NCBI GenBank assembly: GCA_030760725.1
Contig: JASWHV010000008.1
Location: 50,195,671-50,259,670 of the forward strand
DNA: 64,000 bases
Direction: 5' to 3'
Source: Neostapfia colusana
Lineage: Eukaryota; Streptophyta; Magnoliopsida; Poales; Poaceae
The position numbers were made by a program, and so were the translations under genes. Each line of letters opens with the position of its first letter. Position 1 is the stretch's first letter. Positions 1 to 10,275 of the stretch are shown here, one piece after another. Under the pieces are notes generated by a model that saw only the letters and a list, made by a program, of their open reading frames with translations, was not told where the DNA came from and did not search any database.

Positions 1-689
1 AATTTATTATTGAATTAGTACTTTGTACTGCTCCAATATATAAAAGACCATATAGAATGGATACCCAACAACTAGCAGAACTCAAGAAACATATCTGAGG
101 GTTATTATAAAAAGTATATATCCGTCCCAGTTCCTCACCATGGGGAGCTATGGTTATATTCATACCAAAAAGATGGAACGAGGTTATGTGTAGATTACCG
201 TGCATTTAATGAAGTAACCATTAGAAACAAATACCCTTTGCCATGCATTAAGGACTTATTTGATCAATTAAGAGGTGCATGTGTATCCATCAAAATTAAC
301 CTCCGTTCATGATATCATCAATTGAAAATAAGAGATTCCGATATTCAAAAGACAACCTTTGTCTTTAGGTATGGACAGTATGAATATACGGTTATGCCTT
401 TTTGATTGACAAATGCTTCGATATACTTCATGTATCTTATAAATAAGGTATTTATGAAGTACTTGGACAAATTTGAAGTAGTATATATTAATGATATCCT
501 AATTTTCTCAAAGAGTGAGGAGGTGCATGAAAAACACATAAGGATGGTGTTGCAAAATATAACAGAACGTCAACTATATGTCAAATTCGGCAAGTGTGAA
601 TTTTGGCTAAAGAAAGTTGAATTTGTGAGACATATTATATCCAAAGGCGGAATATCTATGGACCTAGATAAGATAGATGATGTTTAAAA
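1..689 (+). pseudogene. gypsy reverse transcriptase remnant
   Basis: The conserved RT blocks can be followed through several frames: a block around 40-100 ending in LAELKK, the SSPWG block near 130-150, and from 406 an open frame with NASIYFMYL, then YINDILIFSK, then KCEFWLKKVEF. The catalytic motif normally reads YIDDIL. Here the first catalytic aspartate is asparagine (about 485-500), which alone would abolish polymerisation. Stops at about 98 and 112 and a stop at 685 break the frame. Start and N-terminal part are outside the window. Confidence 0.88.
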
Positions 690-1432
690 GTGGAAGACGT
701 CAGAGAATGTCAGAGAAATTTGAAGTTTTTAGGATTGGCTAGATATTACAAAAGATTTATTGAAGGATTTTCAAAGAATGCAAAGCCACTCACTAAGATG
801 CTAGAGAAAGGACAATCTTTCACATGGACTCCTGAGTGTGAATCAAGTTTCCAAGAGTTAAAGAAGAGGTTGACAACGGTTCCAGTCTTGGTAATGCCAG
901 ATATGGAGAAAGAGTTCCCTATTTACTGTGATGCATCAGAACAAGGATTAGGATGTGTCCTCATGCAAGAGAGACATGTTATTGCATATGCCTCTACACA
1001 GCTTCGAAAGCATGATAAGAATTGTCCTACACATGGCCTGAATTAGCAGTAGTAGTTCATGCATTGAAGCTATAGAGATACTACCTAATGGGTAAGAGAA
1101 CAGAGATCTATACAGATCATAAAAGTTTGAAGTACATCTTCACACAACCGGATCTAAATCTCCGACAACGAAGATGGCTAGAGTTTATTAATGATTTTGA
1201 TGTGGTGATAAATTATCATCCAAGAAAATCTAAGGTAGTTGTGGATGCATTAAGAAAAAAGGCTCATGTCAATATGTTGACAATGAGTAATCTACAACCT
1301 CAACTTTGTGAACAATTCGCAAGACATAATTTAAATTTGGTAAATAACATTGAGGCAGTCGCAATGGAAGTAGATTCGACATTAGAACAAGATATTCAGA
1401 ATCATCAAAGAGAACAAAGTTCCAGGATTTAG
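690..1432 (+). pseudogene. gypsy RNase H and linker remnant
   Basis: Two open stretches continue from the RT. The first (690-1046) has the connection motif LGLARYYKRFIEGFS and the RNase H start PIYCDASEQGLGCVLMQ, holding the first catalytic aspartate. The second (1088-1432) has EIYTDHKSLKYIFTQPDLNL and RQRRWLEFINDFD, then the HPRKSKVVVDAL stretch that ends RNase H in this family. A frame break at 1047-1087 falls in the segment normally reading THDLELAAVVHAL. Frame changes at 686-690 and 1047-1087 show that it is not translated as one protein. Confidence 0.88.
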
Positions 1433-1439
1433 ACAAGAT

Positions 1440-2580
1440 GAACAAGGTACAATATGGCATGGAAAGAGGATATGTGTACCGGATATTAAGGAGATATGTG
1501 AGTTAATTATAAAAGAAGCCCATGATTCTGATTACTCTATTAACCCCATAAGTACGATGTATCAGGATCATAATAGTAGGTATTGGTGGTATGGAATAAA
1601 GCGAGATGTTGCAGAGCATGTGGCCTTATGCGACACATGTCAGTTAGTGAAAGCATAACATCAAAGACCTGTAGGATTATTACAACCACTAAAGATACCA
1701 GAATGGCAATAGGAGGAAATAGAAATGAATTTCATAGTAGGTTTACCCAGGACTCAATCAGGATATGATTCAATATGGGTAATAGTTGATAGATTAACTA
1801 AGGTTGCCCATTTCATACCAACAACAACAACAACTAAGCCTTTATCCCAGGCATGTTGCCCATTTCATACAAGTGAAAGAAAATTATAATGGATCAAAGT
1901 TAGCAGAATTATACATGTACAGAATTGTATGTTTGCATGGTTTACCCAATAAGATAGTATCAGATCGAGGTACATAATTTACTTCAAGATTCTGGTAGAA
2001 ATTACATGAGTCCATGGGAACCCGTCTAAATTTCAGCTCAGCATATCATCCGCGAAGTAACGGACATATAGAAAGAACTAATCAAATTCTTGAAGATATG
2101 CTTAGAGCTTGTGCACTCAAGAATAATAGAAGCTGGGATAAGATTTACCTTATGTAGAATTCTCTTAAAATAATAGTTACCATGATAGCATAAAAATGCC
2201 TCCATTGGAGGCATTATATGGAAGAAAATGCAGAACTCCTCTGTTTTGGGATCAGAAAGGAAAGAGTCAAGTATTTGGGCCAAAAGTGTTAAGAGATGTC
2301 GGGGAGAAAGTGAAAGAAATTCACAATAATTTGAAGGCAGCTCAAACCATAAAAAAGAGCTATGCAGATACAAGACGAAGGGACTTGATCTTTAAATTGG
2401 GAGACTATGTATATCTTAAAGTGTCACCCATAATAGGACTTCTTCGATTCAAGGTAAAAGGCAAGCTAGCGCCTCGATATATTGGTTCATTCAAGATACT
2501 GGAACGAAAAGGAGAAGTGGCTTATCATTTGGAATTACCTTCTTATTTGTCGGATGTACACGATGTGTTCCATGTATGAA
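1440..2580 (+). pseudogene. gypsy integrase remnant
   Basis: The zinc-binding region is readable at about 1540-1660 (MYQDHNS, RYWWYGIKRDV, then CDTCQ). The core starts near 1700 and includes a degraded SDRGT box near 1962-1975 and a SAYHPRSNGHIERTNQILED-like stretch near 2035-2095. The C-terminal part is the open frame 2196-2579 (PPLEALYGRKCRTPLFW, then RRRDLIFKLGDYVYLKVSP, then KGKLAPRYIGSFKILER). Many in-frame stops, for example near 2155, make it a pseudogene. A short insertion-like repeat of 'cccatttcatac' occurs at about 1808 and 1858, suggesting a small tandem duplication in the core. Confidence 0.85.
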
Positions 2581-2815
2581 AACTTAAGAAGTGTTTAAGA
2601 ACCTCATAAGAACAATTACTGATGCATGATTTGGATGTACAAGAAGACCTTTTATATACTGAGTATCTAGTCAAATTTTTTGAGACGACAGAATGCAATA
2701 CAAGAAACAAGATAATTCGTATGTGCAAAGTATAGTGTAAACATCATTTTGAAGCATAAGCTACATGGGAAAGAGAAGACGAACTCAAGTCACAGTTTCC
2801 TAGTTTATTTTTATA
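2581..2815 (+). pseudogene. Chromodomain-like integrase tail, decayed
   Basis: After HDVFHV the conceptual translation continues in shifting frames as a LHDLDVQ block, a basic linker, and an ATWEREDELKSQFPSLF block ending near 2812. The ATWE motif followed by a PxLF terminus is how the chromodomain tail of grass chromoviruses ends. In intact elements this tail steers integration toward heterochromatin. Here stops interrupt it. Confidence 0.72.
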
Positions 2816-2845
2816 GGAATTCTGAATCTCATTGTCAAGATTCCT

Positions 2846-2861
2846 TTTAAGGGGGTAGAGT
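2846..2861 (+). promoter_or_regulatory. Polypurine tract
   Basis: The purine-rich run TTTTAAGGGGGTAGAG stands immediately before the LTR start TGTAACATCC. It would prime plus-strand DNA synthesis. The same TTTAAGGGGG-GTAG form precedes the right LTR of the element at 46523-55301. Confidence 0.8.
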
Positions 2862-3238
2862 TGTAACATCCAAATTTTCCAACAAATACAAATAAGGCTA
2901 TGCATCATTATATGTGCATTTGTGTGGAGAATTAAAATATTAAAACACATCAAAGAAGGACAGATTCAAAAGAGAAAAAAATAAAATTCAAACTTAAATC
3001 AGCCAGAAAAAGAAAAGAAAACAAACTAGACGCTTTTGGACCAAAACCCATCAACCAGCCCATTGCCTATTTTCTTGTCCTCTCACTGCCATGCGGGGCC
3101 CAGTTGTTAGCTTCAGCTTCCACCCTGAGCAGGCGCCCTTCTTCCTCAATCCCGCACATGGATTCGTCGATCGGTTGCACCTCCAATGCTCTTCTCTTTT
3201 GCAATCGTATGCGCCGTAACAACCTCCTCTTTCCCCTC

Positions 3239-3246
3239 TATTTAAA
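3239..3246 (+). promoter_or_regulatory. LTR TATA-like box
   Basis: TATTTAAA within the LTR, preceded by a pyrimidine-rich stretch and followed by 5'-leader-like sequence. Position in the LTR fits a U3/R boundary, but no transcript evidence exists here. Confidence 0.5.
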
Positions 3247-4474
3247 CAACCCAAAACCCCATAGTTTTCTCCACTGATCGAGTTCCAACATTTGCGGCAA
3301 GAAATCGCCGCTCCCATCTTTGATTCTTCGGGGATTCACTTTCTCCTCTATTTTTAACACTTCATACACCTTCATATGATCATATTGAACATTTCTCCTT
3401 GCAAAACACTTCGGATCCATGATCAAAACATCTTCTATACGAAGATCACCAGCAACCGCTGCTCTCCGACGTCTCTGACCAACTTCTGGACCTTTCGGTT
3501 TCAAATAAACACGATAGATGAGTTCCCTATCGTGCCTACTTCGGTTTTGAGTAAGAAAATTAGAGAAACACAGAAGAATTAGCAAAACCCAAAGATCTCC
3601 GGCAAGGGAGACCGCAACCGCCTTCGAGCACTGCCATGCGCGGCCACTAGTATTGGCCAGGGCGATGTTGCTGAATCTCCACCCTCTGTTTCACGTGTAC
3701 GGCTGAGATTAGAACAAACATACCCCTTCGGTTACTTTAAATCTGGGCCCTCCATTTTAAATTCGACGACCCATATTTAAATAAGTTATAACCATTGGAA
3801 ATTTTATAGGCAGATCTCTATGGTTTCAAAATAACTAAGTTTATACCCTGTATTTATGAAATAGACCCTAGACTTTAATGAAAATAGAAATACACTATAA
3901 TTTATCTAAAAGACCATATACTTCTAACATATTAGGAAAAAATTGCTGTAAAACGCATATGGGTCCCTAGAAAAGTTATAAACATTACATTTTGACCCTA
4001 AACAGTTTATAATCTCAATTTAAATTCTGTAAAAAACCAAAATAGTATAAATAATTTCTGGAAATAATAGAAAATGCATAAAATAAACTGTTTTCACATT
4101 TAACATATATATTCTGAAACTAAAAATAACTAATCTATTAGGCTGAAAATATATTATAGTAATAAAATAATGTAGAAGAATAATATAAATAAAATATATT
4201 GCACAAATTAGTGGAAAATATCTGAAATGCATAATTAAATTCTGAAAATACAAGAAAAGCAATATATACTTTATAAATAGTTATAAAAATACTTTTAAAA
4301 CGTATTTTTGGTCTGAAATTATAATAAAATAGTATATATTCATATATACACTCCAAAAGTTATTATAAATTGCTATAAAGTTATAAATAAAATTTTTATC
4401 ATAGCAGTAACTAAATATAAAGACATATAACATATTATTAACCATTTTATACTAACTAAAAAAATTAAATATTG

Positions 4475-4495
4475 TATAATATATATATATATATA
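4475..4495. repeat. AT microsatellite
   Basis: A run of about nine AT dinucleotides lies inside the AT-rich part of the LTR. It is likely polymorphic in length. Confidence 0.8.
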
Positions 4496-5893
4496 CAACA
4501 TAAATACATAGGAAATTTTTGAATGATAAATGAATATAACACTATACTTGTAAATTTGCAATGATTTATATCTGTTGTAATGTTTCTTATTGTGTGTTTT
4601 CGTATTGTTTTGTGTGCATTTTTGAGCAGCACATTGAAGGCAAGTGTTCCTTGATCACTTTGTTCCTATTCTAGAAAATTAGTTAGATAATTTGCATGTG
4701 CCTTTAATATGAAACCCAAGTTAGGATGTTTTCCTAGTTATTTCCATATTATTCCTTGTAATCTTGATGGGATTATCTTAGAATAGACAGTCGTCATTTT
4801 ATTTACTTAGCCATGCTTAGAACTTTAGAAAATGAATTGAAATATAGTTATTGTTTGTCATAGAGATAGGAATCAAGACAAGCACGGTTGTTTAGTATGA
4901 TGCCATGTGCACGAGACTCGGGAAAAGTGTTAGTGCATGTCCTAGATTCTAAGGATCTGTTCATGGAGCAGTTAACCTGACTTTACAGTGTCACCACCAG
5001 TCTGAGATGGGGCAGCTTGGACAATTAATTAGGTGTTTTGCCGGTATAGTATGAGTGTTTGGATGGTGCGGGGAATGGGAGTCAGTGGGACTGCCATTGA
5101 AATCTCAAGGCTGAAGAGGCGGCTTCTACAGGGGAGGGTGTACTCCTGGGAACTGTAGCAGTAAAACCTCATAGGGCTTGTACTTGCCGGTAGACCCTTT
5201 GTAAAGGCCTTGTAGTGATCTCCTGACCACACACCAAAGGAAGTGTGTAATGTGGTTAGCTACCACGGGTATCACGAAGATTTTAGTCCACCTGGCAACA
5301 GGGGACAAAATCATGAGTTATGGGTAAAGTAATACAATCTCTACAGAGAATAAAATTATCATGACAGTTGTGCTCACGGTCAATGAGTGGCTTGGACTTG
5401 TCCATAATTAGATAAACATGGAAATGAATTTGAAGTGAATGTTAGGTGGTGTAACCTAGCAATATTGGTGTAATTGTGAAGTTGGTGAGATTCAATCACT
5501 TAGTAATATAGGTTACTAATTAAAGCTAAGGAATTAGGATTAATGCTTAGTGCTCAACTTGAGTCAGCTTTCCTTGAATATTGCCTACATATCATTACTT
5601 TACTACAATTACTGAGTACCATTGGTACTCAAACTTGCTTTTGTTGGACTTTAATTGCTTCTCAGGTTATAATGAGGATCTAGAGTACAACGAAGAAGAA
5701 TTTGATCCAGGGGAGTTGTACAAGGCTAGCGGAACCTTCGGGCAACGCTTGTGGATGGAGAATCACTAGTCAATTTCCGCTGTTGTGTTTACTTATGTGT
5801 AATCATAGAAGGCATCTATGTAATTTCTTATTGTTAGTTGCACTTGTCATATATAATACGCTCGGTTGACCTTCTGGAAAACCGGGTGTGACA

Positions 5894-6246
5894 CCTTACA
5901 AATTCTGTGCAGCCGTGTCATGTCAGGAAGCATGAAGAGACAATCGTCAGCATCCGGTTTGGAAAATTTGCAAGACTGGGATGTTTTTCAAGATGCTTGG
6001 AAAAGCTATTAAGGAGAAAGAGGTGGAGAGTGCTTCTGAGGTCGAACTACAAGTGTTGGTTGTATGACTCTCGGTCTTCTAGGACGGCAAACATGGAGGG
6101 CTCTGATCCAAAGGCACCGCAAATGTGATTCATGCCGGTATGTTAATCCCGTGGATCAAGCTGAAAGACAAATTCCCCATATTACCATGGTTTGATTGTT
6201 TGTGGTATATAATTTTTGTTTACCTACTCACACTAGCTACTAAAAT
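5894..6246 (+). pseudogene. Unidentified coding-like fragment, copy 1
   Basis: This stretch repeats 7727-8079 with roughly 90% identity by eye. The translatable part includes the ESASEVNYKCWLYD-type segment, here frameshifted (5907-6128), and ends at the same stop (CGCAAATGTGA). The copy starts exactly where the upstream LTR ends, so the chromovirus probably inserted into a longer version of this sequence. I do not recognise the protein. It is followed by the same non-coding tail ('gtttacctactcacactagc') as copy 2. Confidence 0.6.
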
Positions 6247-6534
6247 TGCATGTCATTTGCATTAGCTCATACTTCCTATGTATATTAGATTTCAATCATA
6301 TGGTTCTTAATTTTATGAGTACATCGTTACCATGCATGTCTTTATGATGGAAAAGTTTTCCCTGCCTCTGCACATTGTTACCATGCATACAAAGCCAATC
6401 CTTCTTCCAAAATCTGTAGCAAGTATGAAAAATTCCTGCAACAATATATTTTGTTTTCTTGAGAAAATACTGTGTCTCCTACTTGAGGATCTCACCGAGA
6501 AATCATGAGAAGATCAGTGACACACCACTATAGA
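6247..6534. other. No gene seen
   Basis: AT-rich sequence without a convincing frame. No repeat partner was found in the window. Confidence 0.5.
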
Positions 6535-6768
6535 GTAGAGAATACTTTAATGCATTTTTTTGTGAAGAAATTGGCATAACTTGACAAGTTGGGGTTGCTA
6601 CAAATTGGGATCGTACTTAAATTTGACAAGTTCATTTTTAATCCTGTGGACTCGGCAAAAGTGTTCAGAATAGCTTTCAACACAAAGAGTTGTCTGGGGC
6701 ATGCTTCAATAATGATAAGTGTATCATCCACATATTATACTATTGGAGTTGTTGTGTGGTTTAGTTGA
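6535..6768 (-). pseudogene. LINE reverse transcriptase fragment (part 1)
   Basis: Read on the minus strand this gives VDDTLIII, ACPRQLFVLKAILNTF and AESTGLKMNLS. That is the catalytic (F/Y)xDD block and the following segment typical of plant LINE (L1-type) RT. Frameshifts precede the VDD. The same sequence continues at 24708-24800 in a second copy, so the piece between 6769 and 8078 is foreign to the LINE or replaces deleted LINE sequence. Confidence 0.8.
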
Positions 6769-7125
6769 GCTTGGCAACGCAGGGTCTACAAGGCCGAGGC
6801 GCGCCTCCAGACCGAGCACGACACACAGGCCTGCAGGTTGGAGTTTGCCTGCTTTCATATTGAGGCCAGAGATAAGTGCAAAACCGTGGCTGCATTGCTC
6901 GAGTTGCAGGCCGATACCAGTGCACGAGGCTTCAAGAGAAGTGCTCAGATTGATGGCATCCACGCCGGCTCACAGATCGCACTTGCCAAGGTAGCCAGTG
7001 ACGTGCCTTGCCCTAAGCCTGTAAGGATGGTCAACCTCGCCTTCAGCTACTATGCTTCTTCCTGTTCTGGTGTACAAGCCACGGGTGCGGTTCGTCCACA
7101 TCGCTTACCTCAGCTGCAACTTTAA
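6769..7125 (+). pseudogene. Unidentified open frame, possible captured exon
   Basis: An open frame starts at the LINE break (first codons AWQRRVYKAEARLQTE), continues through ARDKCKTVAALLELQ and GFKRSAQIDG, and stops at 7123-7125. Its higher GC content differs from the flanking LINE. A GTAAGG after CCTAAGCCT at about 7020 could be a splice donor. I do not recognise a domain. A fragment of a host gene carried by a transposon or rearrangement is the simplest reading. Confidence 0.35.
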
Positions 7126-7184
7126 GGGTGCGTAGGCGGAAGGAACTGCCGAGAGTGAAGCAGTAGAACGACCTACAAAAGAAA

Positions 7185-7961
7185 GTGAGCATGATGGACA
7201 TGTCCATGGACGAGGAAAATGAACAGGATCACTCACAAGCTGCAACTGAGCTTGTTCTTCTCAGGAAAGTCATGCCAGAAACATTACCGGAGATTGGAAA
7301 TGGCGATGTGGAATATACTATGCAGAGATTTTTGGAGCTTGAGCCAGAGGACGGAGATGAAGATATTCCCACAGTTCAAGACGCCGACGAGGATGATGAC
7401 AGGGAAACTAATGTGCTGGCTCTGGAATCAGTTTTGATGTTTACAAGCATACTGCTTGCTGTCGTACCTCCAACGCAGGTAACGCCGGAGGCTTTACAGG
7501 ACTTTCCAGATGCTGATCTGGGAGGAACAGCTCAACGTCGTGTGAGTAGGAAGAATCTTTAGTCGAATGGCATGGACATGTCCAGGAACAAGGAGTCCAA
7601 CAAGAAAATGCTACAAATTGAGTGGGGAATAGGCGGTTTACTGGACCACATATGCCAAGATAATCCTATAGCACAATCTGTATCCAGTAACCCAGCTTTA
7701 CAGGGAAACACAGTTCCAGGCAGTGACCTTACAAATTCCGTGCAGCCGTGTGATGGCCAGGAAGCAAGAAGAGACAATCGTTGGCAACCAGTCTGGAAAT
7801 TGCGCAAGACTGGAATGTTTTTCAAGATTCTTGAAAAAGCTATTAAGGAGAAAGAGATGGAGAGTGCTTCTGAGGTGAACTACAAGTGCTGGTTGTATGA
7901 CCCTTGGTCTTCTAGGACAGCGAACATGAAGGGTCCTGATCCAAAGGCACCGCAAATGTGA
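7185..7961 (+). pseudogene. Unidentified protein, one in-frame amber stop
   Basis: Two open stretches (7185-7562 and 7572-7961) lie in the same frame, separated by a single TAG at 7560-7562. Together they would give about 258 codons. The first half is acidic (EPEDGDEDIP, DADEDDDRETN). The second half is basic and mixed (KLRKTGMFFKILEKAIKEKE, NYKCWLYDPWSSRTANM). Its end is duplicated at 5894-6128. No transposase, RT or enzyme motif is recognisable. It may be a captured host gene exon set or an uncharacterised element ORF. I name no function. Confidence 0.4.
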
Positions 7962-8079
7962 TTCATGCTGGTATGTTAATCCCGTGGATCAAGCTGAAAG
8001 ACAAATTCACCATATTACCATGGTTTGATTATTTGTGGTATATAATTTTTGTTTACCTACTCACACTAGCTACTAAAAT
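7727..8079 (+). repeat. Duplicated fragment, copy 2
   Basis: Second copy of 5894-6246, better preserved than copy 1. It covers the last ~75 codons of the unidentified frame plus a non-coding tail ending 'cactagctactaaaat'. The direct orientation and shared 3' end suggest either a tandem duplication or two insertions of one element. Confidence 0.75.
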
Positions 8080-8795
8080 GATTAGTGTGTCATCCACCAA
8101 GAAGCACGAAAGAGGTCCTAGTTGTTAAAGTGCCTTATCTTGAAAACCCACTTTTGCCTGAAACCCTTGTGCTGCAGAAGTTGTAGGATGACTTCATGTT
8201 CAATATTATCAAATGACTTCTCAACGTCAAGTTTAAGGATTACTATCTCCTTTTTACTCTTGTGACATAGGTAAAGATACTCAAATGCCCAGGCTAGGCA
8301 ACCGTGAATAGCTCTGGGTCTAATGAAGGCATATTGATTAGTATTAATGACCTTCAATATAATCTAATGTAATCTTTCAACCAATATCTTTTTGAGCACT
8401 TTGATGGATGAATTAAACAAGGAGATGGGCCTAAAAGTCCCCACATGGCTGTGTCTATCCTTTTTGAGGACCAAGCGTGTAAGAAGAACTTTCAGCAAGT
8501 ATATATTACAAGTAATATATCATGCTAAAGAGAAATGATACAATTCTGAACCATTTATGAATAAAATTTGGTGATATTATTTTCCTTACACAACATAAAT
8601 AGACAGATAACCTTGTACATCAGATTTAGGATTACGGGAATTACAACATGAGTTACACGCCAAGCTAAAAACAAGATTAACATCTAAAGAATGCTTCCTA
8701 CTTATATAGTCAAACTACCAAGACCTTATCAACGAGATTGATAGAACGCAAACTCTATATGGAGCATCACTGCAATTGCAACTTACGGTGCATTT
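8080..8795 (-). pseudogene. LINE reverse transcriptase fragment (part 2)
   Basis: On the minus strand the frame 8118-8357 gives NTNQYAFIRPRAIHGCLAWA, KKEIVILKLDVEKSFDNIEH and LLQHKGF. These are RT blocks of plant LINEs upstream of the VDD block found in part 1. The KLDVEKSFD motif holds the first catalytic aspartate. Sequence upstream on that strand (8360-8795) is homologous to 25210-25667. The fragment ends exactly where the copia LTR begins. Confidence 0.82.
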
Positions 8796-9107
8796 TGTTA
8801 GAATAATATGACAAGAAAATGTAGATGAAAACAGAGCAGGCATAGATTTTAGCATGGAAAACCCCCTCCAAGGCGAAGGGGAAAAACCATGGGCCTCAGC
8901 CGGCAAATCTTCACTATATAAGGGGTTTACAATTGTGGGAGATTAAAATCCTTTTAATACCTCTCTCGATGGCTTACAAGGGATATTTATAGGTGTTGAC
9001 TTAGAGTCCTAACCTGTTACGGCCCAAGCATCCAGGCGAAGGGGCTCCGCTTCACTACGGAAATCCTGCCTCTTTAGTTTTCATTAGAATTTGGATGCCA
9101 ATCAACA
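8796..9107 (-). repeat. 3' LTR of the nested copia element (312 bp)
   Basis: Plus-strand ends are TGTTAGAATA and CAATCAACA, so the minus-strand LTR reads TGTTGATTGG to TATTCTAACA. It shares the 'ggaaaaccccctccaaggcgaa' region and the 'cttcactatata' TATA-like region with 24375-24600. The adjacent minus-strand purine-rich CTCAAGGTGGAG (9109-9121) is the PPT. Confidence 0.85.
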
Positions 9108-9108
9108 A

Positions 9109-9121
9109 ACTCCACCTTGAG
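9109..9121 (-). promoter_or_regulatory. Copia polypurine tract
   Basis: Minus-strand CTCAAGGTGGAGT directly precedes the 3' LTR start TTGTTGATTGG. Its place next to the LTR defines it. Confidence 0.65.
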
Positions 9122-9310
9122 ACAAATTCCTTATTGTAGCATTGAAATAGTGATCCTCCATCTCAATGAACAATTCGACTGCCAGTGCCAAAAGTCACTA
9201 GGGATTAGTTAGTAATACCAACTAGGTTTGCTCAAACCTAGCAACAGGAACTGGTTTTGCCATCATGTCTGCAGGATTAACATGAGTGTTGATTTTGCAA
9301 ATTTTAACAG

Positions 9311-9512
9311 TTCCTTGATCAATAGTGTGAAGGGCAGGCCTGGCGCAGTGGTAGAGTCTCTCCACTTGTGTCCTGGAGGTCCTGGGTTCGAATCAGCCTC
9401 CTTGCAAATTAAGCAAGGGGAAGGCTGCCTAGAAATTCCCTTCCCCAGACCCCACAACGTGTGGGAGCTTTCAGCACTGGGTATGCCCTTTTTTTTCCTT
9501 GATCAATAGTGT
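9311..9512 (+). mobile_element. Au-like SINE with 18-bp target-site duplication
   Basis: The body (9329-9494) starts with a tRNA-like head: A box TGGCGCAGTGG at about 9340 and B box GGTTCGAATC at about 9384. Both are internal RNA polymerase III promoter elements. The body then has the grass Au-type tail 'ccttccccagaccccac...gtgggagc...cactgggtatgccc' and ends in a T run. It is flanked by perfect copies of TTCCTTGATCAATAGTGT (9311-9328 and 9495-9512). It sits in the 3' region of the copia element, downstream of RNase H. It is not a functional tRNA gene, because the tRNA fold downstream of the B box is missing. Confidence 0.92.
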
Positions 9513-10257
9513 CCCACACAAAGTGATACATGATTTCAATATGTTTCGTCCTCTCATAAAACATAGCATCTTTAGTAAGATATATGACACTTTGACTATC
9601 ACAATATAAGGTAATGCAAGACTGAAATTCATAAAGTTCAGAATACAGACCTTTTAACCAAATTGTTTCCTTACATGCTTCTGAAATAGCCATATATTCA
9701 GTCTCTGTAGTATACAAGGCAACTGTAGGTTGTAAACAAGCTTTCCAACTCACAGCATAACCCCCAACAGTGAAAACATATCCTATGAGAGACCTTCTCT
9801 TGTAAAAATTAGTAGCATAATCAGCATCAACAAAGCCAATAAGACCATCTCTAGTCTTTCCAAAAACCAAACAAGCACTAGAAGAGCCACGCAGATGCCT
9901 GAAAATCCACCGAACAATTTCTAAAGTACCATTTTTCCGAAGTGACTCCATCTCATCATGCATTGCACCAATCCACTTTGTACTATCAGCAGACAAGATA
10001 GCTTGTGTATAATTGGAAGGCTCATGAACACCTTCGATTTCTTCTGCAACACTCAAAGAAAAAGCAACATTACATTCGCCAATCGACCTTGTGGGCTGAA
10101 CAATCTCCCTCTGAGGCCGAGCTTCGGCGAGAGACTCCTGTGATGGCTGCACAAAAGGTGAGGAATGTGTAGCAGGAGATAAATCTTCAATAGAAGGGTG
10201 AATTTCAGTAACACTTTGATTTGGGGCAGCAGCATCATTAACTAGCTCCACCTGCAC
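9513..10257 (-). pseudogene. Copia linker and RNase H with RT deleted in frame
   Basis: The minus-strand frame begins in the acidic/serine-rich integrase-RT linker (ATHSSPFVQPSQESLAEA) and reaches the first RT block (WIGAMHDEMESLRKNGTLE). It then jumps directly to the end of RT/start of RNase H (RWIFRHLRGSSSACLVFG, GFVDADYATN). RNase H continues with SLIGYVF, VALYTTETEYMA and LYCDSQSVIYLT. About 250 residues including the YVDD active site are missing, yet the reading frame is kept. The frame then runs artificially into the SINE. The junction is near 9918. Confidence 0.85.
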
Positions 10258-10275
10258 GCTGATAGTCTCAGGTTT

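Larger units (their letters stand above)
1..5893 (+). mobile_element. Ty3/gypsy chromovirus, decayed, 5' part outside window
   Basis: Reverse transcriptase, RNase H, integrase and a chromodomain-like tail follow one another on the plus strand, then a polypurine tract and a 3.0-kb LTR. This is the chromovirus (Tekay-like) order, with integrase after RNase H and a long LTR. Every domain is broken by stops and frameshifts, so the copy is dead. The gag, protease and 5' LTR lie before base 1, so no target-site duplication can be tested. The LTR end (TGTGACA) abuts the duplicated unknown sequence at 5894. Confidence 0.9.
2862..5893 (+). repeat. 3' LTR of the chromovirus (3032 bp)
   Basis: The LTR begins TGTAACATCC and ends CCGGGTGTGACA. 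A TATA-like TATTTAAA lies at 3239-3246. Very AT-rich sequence fills 3720-4560. The block 4860-5340 (containing 'gcacgagactcggg', 'agctaccacggg' and 'gtgctcacggtcaa') is shared with the LTRs at 46523, 51240 and, reversed, at 11900, 30840, 40200 and 59900. A short frame at 5581-5769 contains an acidic stretch (NEDLEYNEEEFDPGELYK). Its status as a protein is unknown. Confidence 0.85.

Noticed and set aside
6719..6994. Plus- and minus-strand frames overlapping the LINE break
   Set aside because: They straddle the LINE/foreign junction and only reflect composition. The reading starting AWQRRVYKAEAR was kept as the more plausible exon.
9337..9412. tRNA gene
   Set aside because: A and B boxes are present, but the cloverleaf is incomplete and the sequence continues into a SINE body flanked by 18-bp target duplications.
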